Shown one piece after another: positions 1 through 8,028 of a stretch of DNA of 64,000 nucleotides. How positions within the stretch are numbered: position 1 is the stretch's first letter; the number at the start of each line of letters is the position of its first letter. The translations under genes and the position numbers were made by a program. This DNA comes from Serratia sp. M24T3 (GTDB lineage: Bacteria; Pseudomonadota; Gammaproteobacteria; Enterobacterales; Enterobacteriaceae): the NCBI RefSeq assembly GCF_000257645.1, contig NZ_AJHJ01000001.1, positions 186,001-250,000 of the forward strand, given 5' to 3'. The notes below the pieces were generated by a model. The model was given only the letters and a program-made list of their open reading frames with translations, ran no database searches and was not told the origin of the DNA.

Positions 1-21
1 GTTCAGGCTGATGTGTCGCAT
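1..21 (-). CDS. thrL: thr operon leader peptide, 5' end only
   Basis: The first seven codons of a gene that runs off the left edge, read on the minus strand as MRHISLN. This resembles the start of the threonine operon leader peptide of Yersinia-like enterobacteria (E. coli begins MKRIST). ThrL is a Thr/Ile-rich attenuator peptide that couples thrABC transcription to charged tRNA levels; that Thr/Ile-rich part lies outside the window. Identification rests on the start, on the promoter just upstream at 66-96, and on synteny, since yjtD and arcA follow as in E. coli. Confidence 0.75.
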
Positions 22-65
22 TGGTTTTTTGTGTTTATCTTGTTAGTTTTTACTCTGTCTGCCCT

Positions 66-96
66 ATTAGCTAAAGCATAAGGACCAGCAAGTCAA
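66..96 (-). promoter_or_regulatory. thr operon promoter
   Basis: On the minus strand a TTGACT -35 box (96-91) precedes a TAGCTA/GCTAAT -10 box (73-66) with 17-19 bp spacing. The surrounding bases resemble the E. coli thrLABC promoter (TTGACTT, then GGTC, CTTTA, AATA, AGACAG in the same order). A hairpin with 8-bp arms TCGATTTT/AAAATCGA (103-125) lies just upstream of the -35; its role is unknown. Confidence 0.65.
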
Positions 97-240
97 TTTT
101 TTTCGATTTTTTACTCTAAAATCGATGAACAACCGAGCAGCGAATTAAACCACAACTTCGGGACGTTTTTAGATAATAAAACCATTATTTCGCACAAAGG
201 TTAGACAAAACACTCAGTGAACGAGAATATACCGCCAACC

Positions 241-927
241 TCAGTGGGCTAATTTTTTTTCGATATCGTGCAGCAAAGTGTGCAACATCGCGGCGTCTCT
301 CTGTTCCAGAACGCCCAATCTTTGCTGCAACCAGTCACCCAGTTTTTGGTCATCCTGAGCATCAAGATTGACCAGTAAACGCGACACTCGCGCACGCAGC
401 GCATCCAGCTGACCCGGCTCGGCCTGCACCGCCTGTTTTTGCGCCAGCTGATTAAGTGAAGAAAGCTGATAGCAAAACACCATCACCGCCTGTCCTAGAT
501 TCAATGAAGGATAATCAGCCACCATCGGCACACCCGTCAGCAGATCAGCCAGCTCAAGCTCTTCATTGGTCAGGCCCGAATCTTCACGACCAAACACCAG
601 CGCCACATTGTTAACCCAGCTTTGCCGCTCGGTAAGCTGGGCTTCAAGTTCCTGCGGCGTACAGTAATAATGAAAACGAGCGCGGCTACGTGCAGTGGTT
701 GCGACAGTAAAATCGATATCAGCCAATGCCTCTTGCAGGCTGTTGAAGTGTTGGGCATTTTGTAAGATTTCGCCTGAACCGTGAGCCACCCATCCTGCCT
801 CTGGCTGTAAATGAGCCTGGCTTTCAACGATGCGTAATGAAGCAAAGCCCATGGTTTTCATTGCTCGCGCCGCGGCACCTACATTTTCAGGCCGTGCCGG
901 AGAGACGAGAATAATATGAAGTTGCAT
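241..927 (-). CDS. yjtD: tRNA/rRNA methyltransferase YjtD (LasT), SPOUT/TrmJ family
   Basis: A 228-residue SPOUT-superfamily RNA methyltransferase, predicted to transfer methyl groups from S-adenosylmethionine to tRNA or rRNA in the cytoplasm. Visible family motifs are the N-terminal VSPARPENVGAAARAM, the central LVFGREDSGLTNEEL and the C-terminal knot region with NLGQAVMVFCYQL. The exact substrate of this paralogue (called LasT in Serratia) is not established from sequence. The start has a good Shine-Dalgarno (AGAGGTAG). It lies between thrL and arcA, divergent from arcA, as in E. coli. Confidence 0.9.
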   Translation of the reverse strand: MQLHIILVSPARPENVGAAARAMKTMGFASLRIVESQAHLQPEAGWVAHGSGEILQNAQHFNSLQEALADIDFTVATTARSRARFHYYCTPQELEAQLTERQSWVNNVALVFGREDSGLTNEELELADLLTGVPMVADYPSLNLGQAVMVFCYQLSSLNQLAQKQAVQAEPGQLDALRARVSRLLVNLDAQDDQKLGDWLQQRLGVLEQRDAAMLHTLLHDIEKKLAH

Positions 928-1419
928 GAGCTACCTCTGAAGAATGCAGATTAAAGAAGATCAGTAGGTCGCCATTTCATTTTATTTAAGGCAACAGACA
1001 ATCGAGATGAGCACAATTATAATTCACATCCGTTTAACAGTCTTCGAATATGTTGTCGTAATGCCTGGAGGGAAAGCGTTCAGGTTACTTTATGGAGTTT
1101 GAATAGTATAACCATTCAGGGCATTGATTAATTATGATTATAAATCATGCTCATAGCTTTAATAATATGATTTGTTAAGTTTTTTGAAACTTAACGTTAT
1201 TTATTTATCAAAAAATTTTTAATAAACCGCAAAATGTAAGTCAGCGGTGCCGGATTTTAAGTATTTTTCACCGTTCTGTTACCGTGCTACAATTGAAATT
1301 GATATATGTCAACAAAGCGTAGTTTTGTTGAGTGGCAGTTTCGGTACTCGCTGTTATATTGCTGTTAATAGGGTTAGGATATGCGCCGCTCAAGGTACCA
1401 ACGGGACTGCAGGAAGTGG
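928..1419. other. yjtD-arcA divergent region, promoter-rich, no gene seen
   Basis: AT-rich DNA upstream of yjtD and arcA. It contains a 15-bp inverted repeat with arms ATGATT/AATCAT at 1134-1148. The arcA leader in E. coli carries several promoters and an FNR site; I could not identify a convincing FNR box here. A plus-strand reading frame at 1247-1498 is antisense to the yjjY homologue and has no family resemblance. Confidence 0.5.
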
Positions 1420-1494
1420 TTACCCAACTGAGCTGGCGATGTTGTTGCCGTTGATGGAAAGTGTACCAAGAACGCGTTTACGTACTTTAGTCAT
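1420..1494 (-). CDS. yjjY: YjjY-like micro-ORF next to arcA
   Basis: A 24-codon frame on the minus strand reading MTKVRKRVLGTLSINGNNIASSVG then TAA. The E. coli arcA neighbour yjjY begins MTKVRNCVLDALSINVNN and lies at the same place and orientation, between arcA and yjtD, so homology is clear over the first 20 residues. The E. coli product is 46 residues, so this copy ends at about half length. No strong Shine-Dalgarno is seen. Function is unknown; it could be a leader peptide or part of a conserved regulatory RNA antisense to the arcA leader. Confidence 0.65.
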   Translation of the reverse strand: MTKVRKRVLGTLSINGNNIASSVG

Positions 1495-1593
1495 GTAACG
1501 AGTGAAACCGAACAAGAAACTGTCTAATTCATTTGTATATCAAAGACTTCTGTACTCCTATTTTCTATTTGTTGGCAATCTTAGGTAGCAAAA

Positions 1594-2310
1594 ATGCAGA
1601 CCCCCCAAATTCTTATCGTCGAAGACGAATTAGTAACACGTAATACTTTAAAAAGTATTTTCCAGGCAGAAGGTTACACGGTTTTTGAAGCCAGTGACGG
1701 TGCAGAGATGCATCACATTATGTCTGAGAACGATATCAACCTGGTATTGATGGATATCAACCTGCCAGGCAAAAATGGCCTGTTGCTCGCAAAAGAAGTG
1801 CGCGAGAAAAACAACGTGGCGCTGATGTTCCTGACCGGACGCGACAACGAAGTCGACAAGATTGTCGGCCTGCAGTACGGCGCAGACGATTACCTGACCA
1901 AGCCGTTCAATCCACATGAACTGACTATTCGTGCGCGCAACCTGCTGTCTCGCACCATGAATCTCAGCCCGGTGGGTGAAGAACGTCGTCTGGTAGAAAG
2001 CTATCGTTTCAACGGCTGGGAGCTGGATATCAACAGCCGCTCACTGGTTAGCCCGGCGGGTGAACAGTACAAGCTGCCGCGCAGCGAATTTCGTGCAATG
2101 CTGCACTTCTGCGAAAACCCGGGCAAGATTCAGACCCGTGGTGACCTGCTGAAGAAAATGACCGGACGTGAGCTCAAGCCTCATGACCGCACCGTTGACG
2201 TGACCATCCGTCGTATTCGTAAGCATTTCGAAGCTACCCCGGATACTCCAGAGATCATCGCCACCATTCACGGTGAAGGTTATCGCTTCTGCGGCGACCT
2301 GGAAGAATAA
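1594..2310 (+). CDS. arcA: two-component response regulator ArcA
   Basis: OmpR/PhoB-family response regulator of the Arc system, which represses aerobic respiration genes when oxygen is low. It is 238 residues long, the usual length. The receiver domain (about 1-120) has acidic residues at positions 10-12, phosphoacceptor Asp54 in [10 protein letters not shown], and the conserved Lys in [11 protein letters not shown] winged-helix DNA-binding domain (about 135-234) ends in RRIRKHFE and [11 protein letters not shown]. The partner kinase ArcB is not in the window. Shine-Dalgarno AGGTAG supports the ATG. Confidence 0.98.
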   Translation: MQTPQILIVEDELVTRNTLKSIFQAEGYTVFEASDGAEMHHIMSENDINLVLMDINLPGKNGLLLAKEVREKNNVALMFLTGRDNEVDKIVGLQYGADDYLTKPFNPHELTIRARNLLSRTMNLSPVGEERRLVESYRFNGWELDINSRSLVSPAGEQYKLPRSEFRAMLHFCENPGKIQTRGDLLKKMTGRELKPHDRTVDVTIRRIRKHFEATPDTPEIIATIHGEGYRFCGDLEE

Positions 2311-2404
2311 AATCTTACCCGTGGCTTTTCGGCTTCGGGGACTAGCTTAGCAATGAGATCATTGCATCGTTAACAAACGGGTTGCCAACCGGTCTGTAAC
2401 TAGT

Positions 2405-2429
2405 AAAAAGGCCAGCGAGAGCTGGCCTT
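2405..2429 (-). terminator. Rho-independent terminator between arcA and creA
   Basis: A perfect hairpin with 9-bp arms (AAGGCCAGC/GCTGGCCTT) and a GAGA loop. On the minus strand it is followed by a run of T, so it terminates creA. On the plus strand TTAAATATT follows, so it may also stop arcA transcripts. Confidence 0.85.
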
Positions 2430-2463
2430 AAATATTATGGTTATTTACCTGCAATACTCTCAG

Positions 2464-2940
2464 TTAACGATTACCCCATGGAATAATCGGCACGGCGCTG
2501 ATGGCATTCTTCGGCGAGCCGTCTACCACTTTGTCTGAATAACTCAAGTAAACCAGCGCGTTGCGTTTCGGATCGTAAAAACGCACCACCTGAAGTTTCT
2601 TGAAGATCAGTGATGTCCGCTGTTTGAATACTACCGTTCCCTTGTCGCCACTCTTCTTGATATCATCCGACACCTCGACCGGCCCAATCTGCTGGCAGGA
2701 AATCGCCGCGTCCGAAGTATCCTCGGCAAGTCCAAGACCGCCCTTGATGCCGCCAGTTTTAGCCCGGCTGATATAACAGGTTACATTTTTAACATCTGGA
2801 TCATCGAAAGCTTCGACAATAATCTTATGGTCCGGACCAAGCAGCTTGAACACAGTATCGACTGAGCCAATTTGCTCGGCCTGCACGGCGGTTGCACCGA
2901 ATGACAGTGCACCGAGAACAAAAATTAGACATTTTTTCAT
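2464..2940 (-). CDS. creA: periplasmic CreA family protein
   Basis: A 158-residue exported protein with a cleavable signal peptide ([21 protein letters not shown], cleavage after about residue 21). The mature part carries the family hallmarks [14 protein letters not shown] and [19 protein letters not shown] and two conserved Cys. Function is unknown; in E. coli it heads the creABCD locus. Here creBCD are absent next to it, which leaves creA alone between arcA and rob. I chose the ATG at 2940 because it opens the signal peptide; a further upstream in-frame ATG would add 17 residues. Confidence 0.93.
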   Translation of the reverse strand: MKKCLIFVLGALSFGATAVQAEQIGSVDTVFKLLGPDHKIIVEAFDDPDVKNVTCYISRAKTGGIKGGLGLAEDTSDAAISCQQIGPVEVSDDIKKSGDKGTVVFKQRTSLIFKKLQVVRFYDPKRNALVYLSYSDKVVDGSPKNAISAVPIIPWGNR

Positions 2941-3152
2941 TGAGTTACCCCAAATCCTTTTATTGATGAGTTGGCCAATCGTACCATCCAAATTTCCTGC
3001 GCAAGCTCACAAAATCGAGAAACTTTACGCCATTTTTTGTTCAAAATCGCACGGTATGCTAAAAAATATCTGCGAGTTTTACTGTTAAAAAATTGCTATC
3101 ATAAACGGGTTAACAACACTACGCGCCTATATTAGTTCAACGAGGATGATCT

Positions 3153-4022
3153 ATGGATCAAGCAGGAATCATTCGTGATCTTCTCAGCTGGTTAGAAACA
3201 CACCTGGACCAGCCGTTATCACTCGACAACGTTGCAGCAAAAGCAGGCTATTCGAAATGGCACTTGCAGCGGATGTTCAAGGATGTCACGAATAATGCTA
3301 TTGGTGCTTACATTCGGGCTCGCAGGCTTTCAAAAGCTGCAGTGGCACTGCGTCTGACTAGTCGTCCAATTCTTGATATTGCACTGCAATACCGTTTTGA
3401 CTCTCAGCAGACTTTCACCCGAGCATTTAAAAAGCAATTTGCACAAACGCCTGCGCTATACCGTCGCTCTGAAGATTGGCACTCCTTCGGGATTTGTCCG
3501 CCTATCCGTCTTGGGGCTTTTATTTTGCCGCAGCCAGAATTTTTATCACTGCCAGAAAAGCATCTGATTGGCGTCACTCAGAGCTATTCTTGCACGCTGG
3601 AGCAAATTACTACTTACAGAAACGAAATGCGCGATCATTTCTGGCGTCAGTATATTGGTGAAACCGCTGAGTTACCGCCGCTGCTTTATGGTCTGCATCA
3701 TTCAAGGCCAAGCCAGGACAAAGACGACGAGCAGGAAGTGCTTTATACCACTGCCATTGAGCCAAGCTATCTGACTGAAAACATGCCAGAAGGCAAAGAA
3801 ATCGTGCTTACTGAAGGTGAATTTGCACTGTTCCGTTTCAAAGGAACACCTGAAGGCTTGCAGGAGTTTATTCTGACGCTTTACACCACCTGCCTGCCAA
3901 CGTTGAAACTGACTCGCCGTAAAGGTCAGGACATCGAGCGCTTCCACCCAACGCGTAAAATCATGGGTACTGAACCGCCGAAAGAGCTGGATTGCGATTA
4001 TCTGATCCCAATTCGTCGCTAA
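3153..4022 (+). CDS. rob: right origin-binding protein / transcription activator Rob
   Basis: AraC/XylS-family regulator of 289 residues, the same length as E. coli Rob. The N-terminal domain (about 5-105) has both helix-turn-helix units (LDNVAAKAGYSKWHLQRMFK and ILDIALQYRFDSQQTFTRAFKK). A GyrI-like ligand-binding domain fills residues 120-289. Rob activates the mar/sox/rob regulon (efflux and stress genes) and in E. coli responds to bile salts and fatty acids. It is preceded by the Shine-Dalgarno GAGGA and divergent from creA, as in E. coli. Confidence 0.97.
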   Translation: MDQAGIIRDLLSWLETHLDQPLSLDNVAAKAGYSKWHLQRMFKDVTNNAIGAYIRARRLSKAAVALRLTSRPILDIALQYRFDSQQTFTRAFKKQFAQTPALYRRSEDWHSFGICPPIRLGAFILPQPEFLSLPEKHLIGVTQSYSCTLEQITTYRNEMRDHFWRQYIGETAELPPLLYGLHHSRPSQDKDDEQEVLYTTAIEPSYLTENMPEGKEIVLTEGEFALFRFKGTPEGLQEFILTLYTTCLPTLKLTRRKGQDIERFHPTRKIMGTEPPKELDCDYLIPIRR

Positions 4023-4026
4023 ATAC

Positions 4027-4069
4027 TAAACAGACGCGACAGGAATTCAAACCTGCCTGCGCCTGTTTA
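4027..4069. terminator. imperfect hairpin between convergent rob and gpmB
   Basis: Outer arms TAAACAG/CTGTTTA with inner CGC/GCG and CAGG/CCTG pairs form an interrupted long hairpin at the convergent gene ends. No long T-run follows on either strand, so termination strength is uncertain. Confidence 0.5.
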
Positions 4070-4112
4070 GCATTAAATCTTCCCCGCCCGAACCACAAAA
4101 ATTGTTTATCGC

Positions 4113-4760
4113 TTATCGCTGTAGTTCGTCCAATGCAGGTTGGTCGAGGTGTGCAATATCCCCCGCAGTTTCCACAATCCATCCATTAGCCAACCACGCG
4201 CTTTGCTGGTGATCGACACGCGAAAGAGAGCAGTTACGCAGACGTAAACGGCGCTCGGCATGAGCAGGCAACCCCAGTAAGGTACTGATCAGGCAACCCA
4301 GCGCGATACCATGACTTACCAGCAGCGGCTTGCTGCCCGCTGGCAAATCCAGGCAGCTGTTCAACGCTTCCTGCATACGCGCAGCCAGTTCACTCATCGT
4401 TTCACCTGAAGGAATGCGCCCTTCAGGGGTGCCATCGACCATCTGTTTGCGCCAGGCCTCTTCCTTCTGAGACAGTTTGTCCAGCTCACGCTCTTCCAGC
4501 ACGCCCATATGCAGCTCACGCAAACGTGGATCAGTGATGATTTCGCAGCCACACGCATCTGCAATAATTTGTGCCGTGCGTTTTGTGCGACCCAGATCGC
4601 TGGATATCACATGTGTGATACCCTCATTGCGCACCCTTTCAGCAACCTGCCTGGCCTGGAAGACGCCTTTTTCTGTCAATGGACTGTCTGACTGTCCCTG
4701 GATTCTACGTGCGGCATTCCATTCAGTTTCGCCATGACGGACGAGATATACCTGTAACAT
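4113..4760 (-). CDS. gpmB: histidine phosphatase / phosphoglycerate mutase-like GpmB
   Basis: A 215-residue member of the cofactor-dependent histidine phosphatase superfamily. The N-terminal LVRHGETEWN holds the phosphoacceptor His (residue 8); SSDLGRTKRTA and VSHGIALG supply the further Arg, Glu and His residues of the pocket. It is named phosphoglycerate mutase 2, but the E. coli orthologue's in vivo substrate is unsettled. It is divergent from yjjX with about 49 bp between the starts. Confidence 0.93.
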   Translation of the reverse strand: MLQVYLVRHGETEWNAARRIQGQSDSPLTEKGVFQARQVAERVRNEGITHVISSDLGRTKRTAQIIADACGCEIITDPRLRELHMGVLEERELDKLSQKEEAWRKQMVDGTPEGRIPSGETMSELAARMQEALNSCLDLPAGSKPLLVSHGIALGCLISTLLGLPAHAERRLRLRNCSLSRVDHQQSAWLANGWIVETAGDIAHLDQPALDELQR

Positions 4761-4809
4761 GAGTTTTTTCCGTTATACTGCGTGAAATAAGCTAAGGACA
4801 ATAAAATCT

Positions 4810-5343
4810 ATGTATCACGTTATCGCTGCTACGACTAACCCAGCAAAAATTAACGCAATTGCCATGGCTTTTGAGGACATCTTCGGTGCCGATACCTTCC
4901 ATATTGAAGGCATTGACGTCGATAGCGGCGTTCCCGAGCAGCCAATCGGCAGTATCGAAACCCGCACTGGCGCAAGACATCGCGTCATCAGCGCTCGCCA
5001 GATTCGCCCTGAAGCTGACTTCTGGGTTGGAATAGAAGCCGGTATCGAAGACAACATGACTTTTGCGTGGATGGTGATTGAAAACATGCACCAACGCGGC
5101 GAATCGCGCTCTGCCAGCCTTATGTTGCCTGAAATTATATTACAGGAGATAAATCAGGGGAGTGAATTGGGCGACGAAATGGAAAAACTTTCTGGAATTG
5201 CCGAAGTTAAACGCAAAGGCGGTGCGATTGGCATCTTCACTGCGGGTAAACTGACGCGAACCAGCGTTTATCATCAGGCGCTGGTATTGGCCCTGGCGCC
5301 CTTTCATAACGCGATTTATCAGACCCGCTCACAGACGCACTGA
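4810..5343 (+). CDS. yjjX: inosine/xanthosine triphosphatase YjjX
   Basis: A 177-residue NTP house-cleaning enzyme that hydrolyses non-canonical ITP/XTP to keep deaminated purines out of nucleic acids. Family motifs are the N-terminal [12 protein letters not shown], the GTR-like ETRTGARHR loop and [12 protein letters not shown], which carries acidic metal-binding residues. The C-terminus contains [14 protein letters not shown]. It converges on trpR with only 17 bp between the stop codons. Confidence 0.95.
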   Translation: MYHVIAATTNPAKINAIAMAFEDIFGADTFHIEGIDVDSGVPEQPIGSIETRTGARHRVISARQIRPEADFWVGIEAGIEDNMTFAWMVIENMHQRGESRSASLMLPEIILQEINQGSELGDEMEKLSGIAEVKRKGGAIGIFTAGKLTRTSVYHQALVLALAPFHNAIYQTRSQTH

Positions 5344-5360
5344 TGGCTCCGCGCGGGCGA

Positions 5361-5705
5361 CTAGGCACTTTGCTCGTCGTCCGCAGCATTTAAAAGCTTC
5401 GCTGTCATCCAGGCTTTCAGCTCCGGCGGTGCAGACTTAAGCCCATTTGAACCGCGTGTGATAGTCGCAATCCCCGCCCCCAACTGATTCTTCAGCTCTC
5501 GCTGACTCATCTCACCCTTCATCAACTCTTCAATAATTCTTAATCGCGTCCCAAGCGCCGTGCGCTCGTCGGGCGTTAGGAACAGCTGAAGCAAAGGAAA
5601 GTGCAAATTTTCAGCAAAAGATTGCTGTAGCAATGTCATAAAACATTGCCAGTCCTCATTGCCTTGTTGGGAAAGAGCCGGGTCGTTTACAGAGTCTTGT
5701 GCCAT
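5361..5705 (-). CDS. trpR: trp operon repressor TrpR
   Basis: The 114-residue tryptophan-dependent repressor (E. coli 108). The core [23 protein letters not shown] leads into the helix-turn-helix [22 protein letters not shown], which contacts operator half-sites. The all-helical dimer binds Trp and controls trp, aro and mtr genes plus its own transcription. A Trp operator lies just upstream (5718-5735), consistent with autoregulation. Confidence 0.97.
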   Translation of the reverse strand: MAQDSVNDPALSQQGNEDWQCFMTLLQQSFAENLHFPLLQLFLTPDERTALGTRLRIIEELMKGEMSQRELKNQLGAGIATITRGSNGLKSAPPELKAWMTAKLLNAADDEQSA

Positions 5706-5717
5706 GAATACGCTGCC

Positions 5718-5735
5718 ATACTATTAAACTAGTAC
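5718..5735 (-). promoter_or_regulatory. Trp repressor operator in front of trpR
   Basis: On the minus strand the 18-bp sequence GTACTAGTTTAATAGTAT is a near-palindrome matching the TrpR operator core GTACTAGTTAACTAGTAC at 15 of 18 positions. It lies 13-30 bp upstream of the trpR ATG, the expected place for autorepression. Confidence 0.8.
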
Positions 5736-5761
5736 AGCAGCATATCATAATGGCGTAAAAA

Positions 5762-7690
5762 TCAGTAACGCCTCTGCCACTCCGCATCTGTTAAGATTTT
5801 GGCTGGCTGATGTAAAAAGTAACGATAGAATGCATCATATGCTAACACATTTTTAACATACCGGCGAGTTTCGGAGAATGGAATACTTTCGATAAACGCC
5901 ACCGCATCAACCTGCCCCTGCGTAATGCCCAGCCAGGTATTCACTCTTGAAGGGCCCGCATTATAAGCCGCGCTCGACAAAATACGGTTACGCCCGAACA
6001 TTTGATAAACGTATTCCAGATAGCCGGTACCAATCGTAATATTGGTCTGCGGATCGAGCAGTTGACTGCTGTTGCTATAGCCCGGAATGGCGTTCATTTG
6101 CACCGTGTGTTCCGCTGTAGCAGGCATTAACTGCATCAAACCTGATGCACCGACCGGCGAACGGGCCATCGGGTTCCAGGCACTTTCCTGACGGGCAATC
6201 GCCATCGCGTAGCTTTGAGTAATCCCTTTATTTGCCGTCGCCTGACGGAACTCCGGTGACCAGGCCAGTGGGAAGCGCTCCTGCAAATAATCCCACAGCT
6301 TACCTGCGATAGTCGCCTGCACGCTCAGCTCCGGCCAGCCCTTTTCATAGGCATAGCGGGCCAGCGCTTCCTGTTGCGGCTTGCTGCGGCTCTGCACCAG
6401 ATAGGTCCACTCGGTGCGTGCCAGGTTATCCATGTTCCAATACATCAGCTCGCGAACGCGGGCGATTTCAGGTGATTTATCAAGACTGCTGTCCGGCTTG
6501 GCGGCAACTAAAATCACCATCGGATAGGGCACGCCAAGCTTCTGTGCCGCCGCCATCGGATAGAACCCACGACCTTGCATCAGCGTGCGCAGCATGTTTT
6601 GGCCGGCGGTGCGTTTGCCTTGATCAATCAGCAAAGAGGCTTGCCAGTACTGCCATTCATCCTCTTGCATTGCTTCAGAAGGCAATCGCGCCATCCAGCG
6701 AGCCAGGCCCTGCTGGTCTCCGGCGGCCAACGCCATGCGAATACGACGCTCTACCAGCGAAGTCGAGTTGCTACGCAGGATCACATTGTCGCGCCACGCA
6801 GCCTGCTCGGGCGTTGCATCACTTCCCATGTAGCGCCAGGCAATAGTTTCTTCCATTTCCAGACGATCGCTGTCATCCATTTTCTGCAATCGCGCAAGAA
6901 TCGGTAGCATCGAGCGCGCATCTTCCACGTTGTCGCGCGCCACGCGGGCAAAGGCGATGCTCACCGCGTTGCGAGTAAAATCAGTCGGCCCCACGGTGCG
7001 GGCAAAACTTTCAACGGTAGTCGGGTCGTTTTGCAGCTTGAGCAAGGCGTCACTCATGGTCTGGTAATCCGGCGGCAACTGTTTGGCCAGGAAATTCACC
7101 AGATTGCTGTTACCGGCTTTCATCGCCAGGCCAATGCGCTGCAAAGTGGTGAGCGCGGTCTGGTTTCCGGCCTGCTGCCAGACGGTAAACAGCTTATCGC
7201 AGGCCGCAGGCAGAGAAGTGCCCGTCAGCCAGATATCTTTGGCGGCATCTAACGCAACCTGCTGCTGGCCGGTAGACCATTTGGCAAAATAGTAGTTACA
7301 GCGAGCGGCAACCGGTTTGGGTGCCTGCGGACTAAAGGCCAATAGTCCCTGCCAGTCCTGACGGTTGGCCAGTTCATTGACGAAGCGGGCAGGCAGAGAG
7401 CGCGCAGGTGGCAGCGTCGGATTGGCCTGCACAAAGGCCGTGATCTGCTGCGGCGTATCCAGCGCTATATTCTGTGTCAGTTGACGATATTCGAGATAAG
7501 GATATAAAGGATAATCGGTCAGGGTCGGCATCAGCTGGCCGACAACGTCTAGCTGATTGGCATCCCATGCCTGTTTGATCTGCATATACCGCTGACGCTG
7601 CGCATCGAGTGAATCGGCGTGAGCCGCGCTCGTAGCTGTCGCTAACAACAGTCCCACTGTCAGTAATCGCCACTTGTCCGCCTTGACCAT
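5762..7690 (-). CDS. slt: soluble lytic murein transglycosylase Slt70
   Basis: A periplasmic exo-lytic transglycosylase that cleaves peptidoglycan to 1,6-anhydromuropeptides. From the ATG at 7690 it has 642 residues (E. coli 645). It starts with a signal peptide (MVKADKWRLLTVGLLLATATSAAHA), continues with an alpha-superhelical U and linker domain, and ends in a C-terminal SLT catalytic domain containing ARQESAWNPMARSPVGASGL (catalytic Glu near residue 500), LMQLMPATA and AAYNAGPSRV. The 7690 start has an upstream AGGATAAGG and opens the signal peptide; a frame extension to 7765 is unlikely to be used. It lies upstream of trpR on the same strand, as in E. coli. Confidence 0.95.
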   Translation of the reverse strand: MVKADKWRLLTVGLLLATATSAAHADSLDAQRQRYMQIKQAWDANQLDVVGQLMPTLTDYPLYPYLEYRQLTQNIALDTPQQITAFVQANPTLPPARSLPARFVNELANRQDWQGLLAFSPQAPKPVAARCNYYFAKWSTGQQQVALDAAKDIWLTGTSLPAACDKLFTVWQQAGNQTALTTLQRIGLAMKAGNSNLVNFLAKQLPPDYQTMSDALLKLQNDPTTVESFARTVGPTDFTRNAVSIAFARVARDNVEDARSMLPILARLQKMDDSDRLEMEETIAWRYMGSDATPEQAAWRDNVILRSNSTSLVERRIRMALAAGDQQGLARWMARLPSEAMQEDEWQYWQASLLIDQGKRTAGQNMLRTLMQGRGFYPMAAAQKLGVPYPMVILVAAKPDSSLDKSPEIARVRELMYWNMDNLARTEWTYLVQSRSKPQQEALARYAYEKGWPELSVQATIAGKLWDYLQERFPLAWSPEFRQATANKGITQSYAMAIARQESAWNPMARSPVGASGLMQLMPATAEHTVQMNAIPGYSNSSQLLDPQTNITIGTGYLEYVYQMFGRNRILSSAAYNAGPSRVNTWLGITQGQVDAVAFIESIPFSETRRYVKNVLAYDAFYRYFLHQPAKILTDAEWQRRY

Positions 7691-8028
7691 ACTTACCTTA
7701 TCCTCGCTGATTGTGTTGCTTATCGACTGTGCTGATCTTGATAGTGCATACGCTAATCTATTCATCAGCAGAAATGAAGGAATGCGCGCCTAAGCCCACA
7801 AACTTTACACAGTTTGAAGAAATAGCGTCGGATTTGAATTTTTTATCACGCAGATCTATTTAGTGTTGGGGGGTGAGAGTTAGGCTGAAACAGGCTAAAC
7901 TTCGCAGTCGGAACATCTATCAGTCTTGCCGCGGTCAGGCGAGGCTGAAATTAATCTGCCGGAGTGCGCTCAGTGTCAACCTGACCTGTTCACAGCAACC
8001 GGCCTGCAAGCAAGAGGCTCAAAACAAC
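7691..8028. other. slt-ettA divergent intergenic region
   Basis: 338 bp between the slt and ettA starts. It must hold both promoters, but I cannot pick a convincing -35/-10 pair. An open stretch in the ettA frame begins at GTG 7873 but shows no homology to EttA. Confidence 0.5.

Noticed and set aside
570-845. Antisense frame inside yjtD, and similar antisense frames inside rob, slt, ettA, deoB, prfC and tss genes
   Set aside because: All overlap well-identified genes in another frame, without homology or plausible starts.
1134-1148. FNR site in the arcA leader
   Set aside because: The inverted repeat ATGATT-N3-AATCAT does not match TTGAT-N4-ATCAA in spacing or arms.
1247-1498. 83-residue plus-strand frame between yjtD and arcA
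   Set aside because: It is antisense to the yjjY homologue, has no family resemblance and no good ribosome-binding site.
7873-8028. 52-codon N-terminal extension of EttA from GTG 7873
   Set aside because: The EttA N-terminus aligns exactly with GTG 8029, and the extension has no homology.
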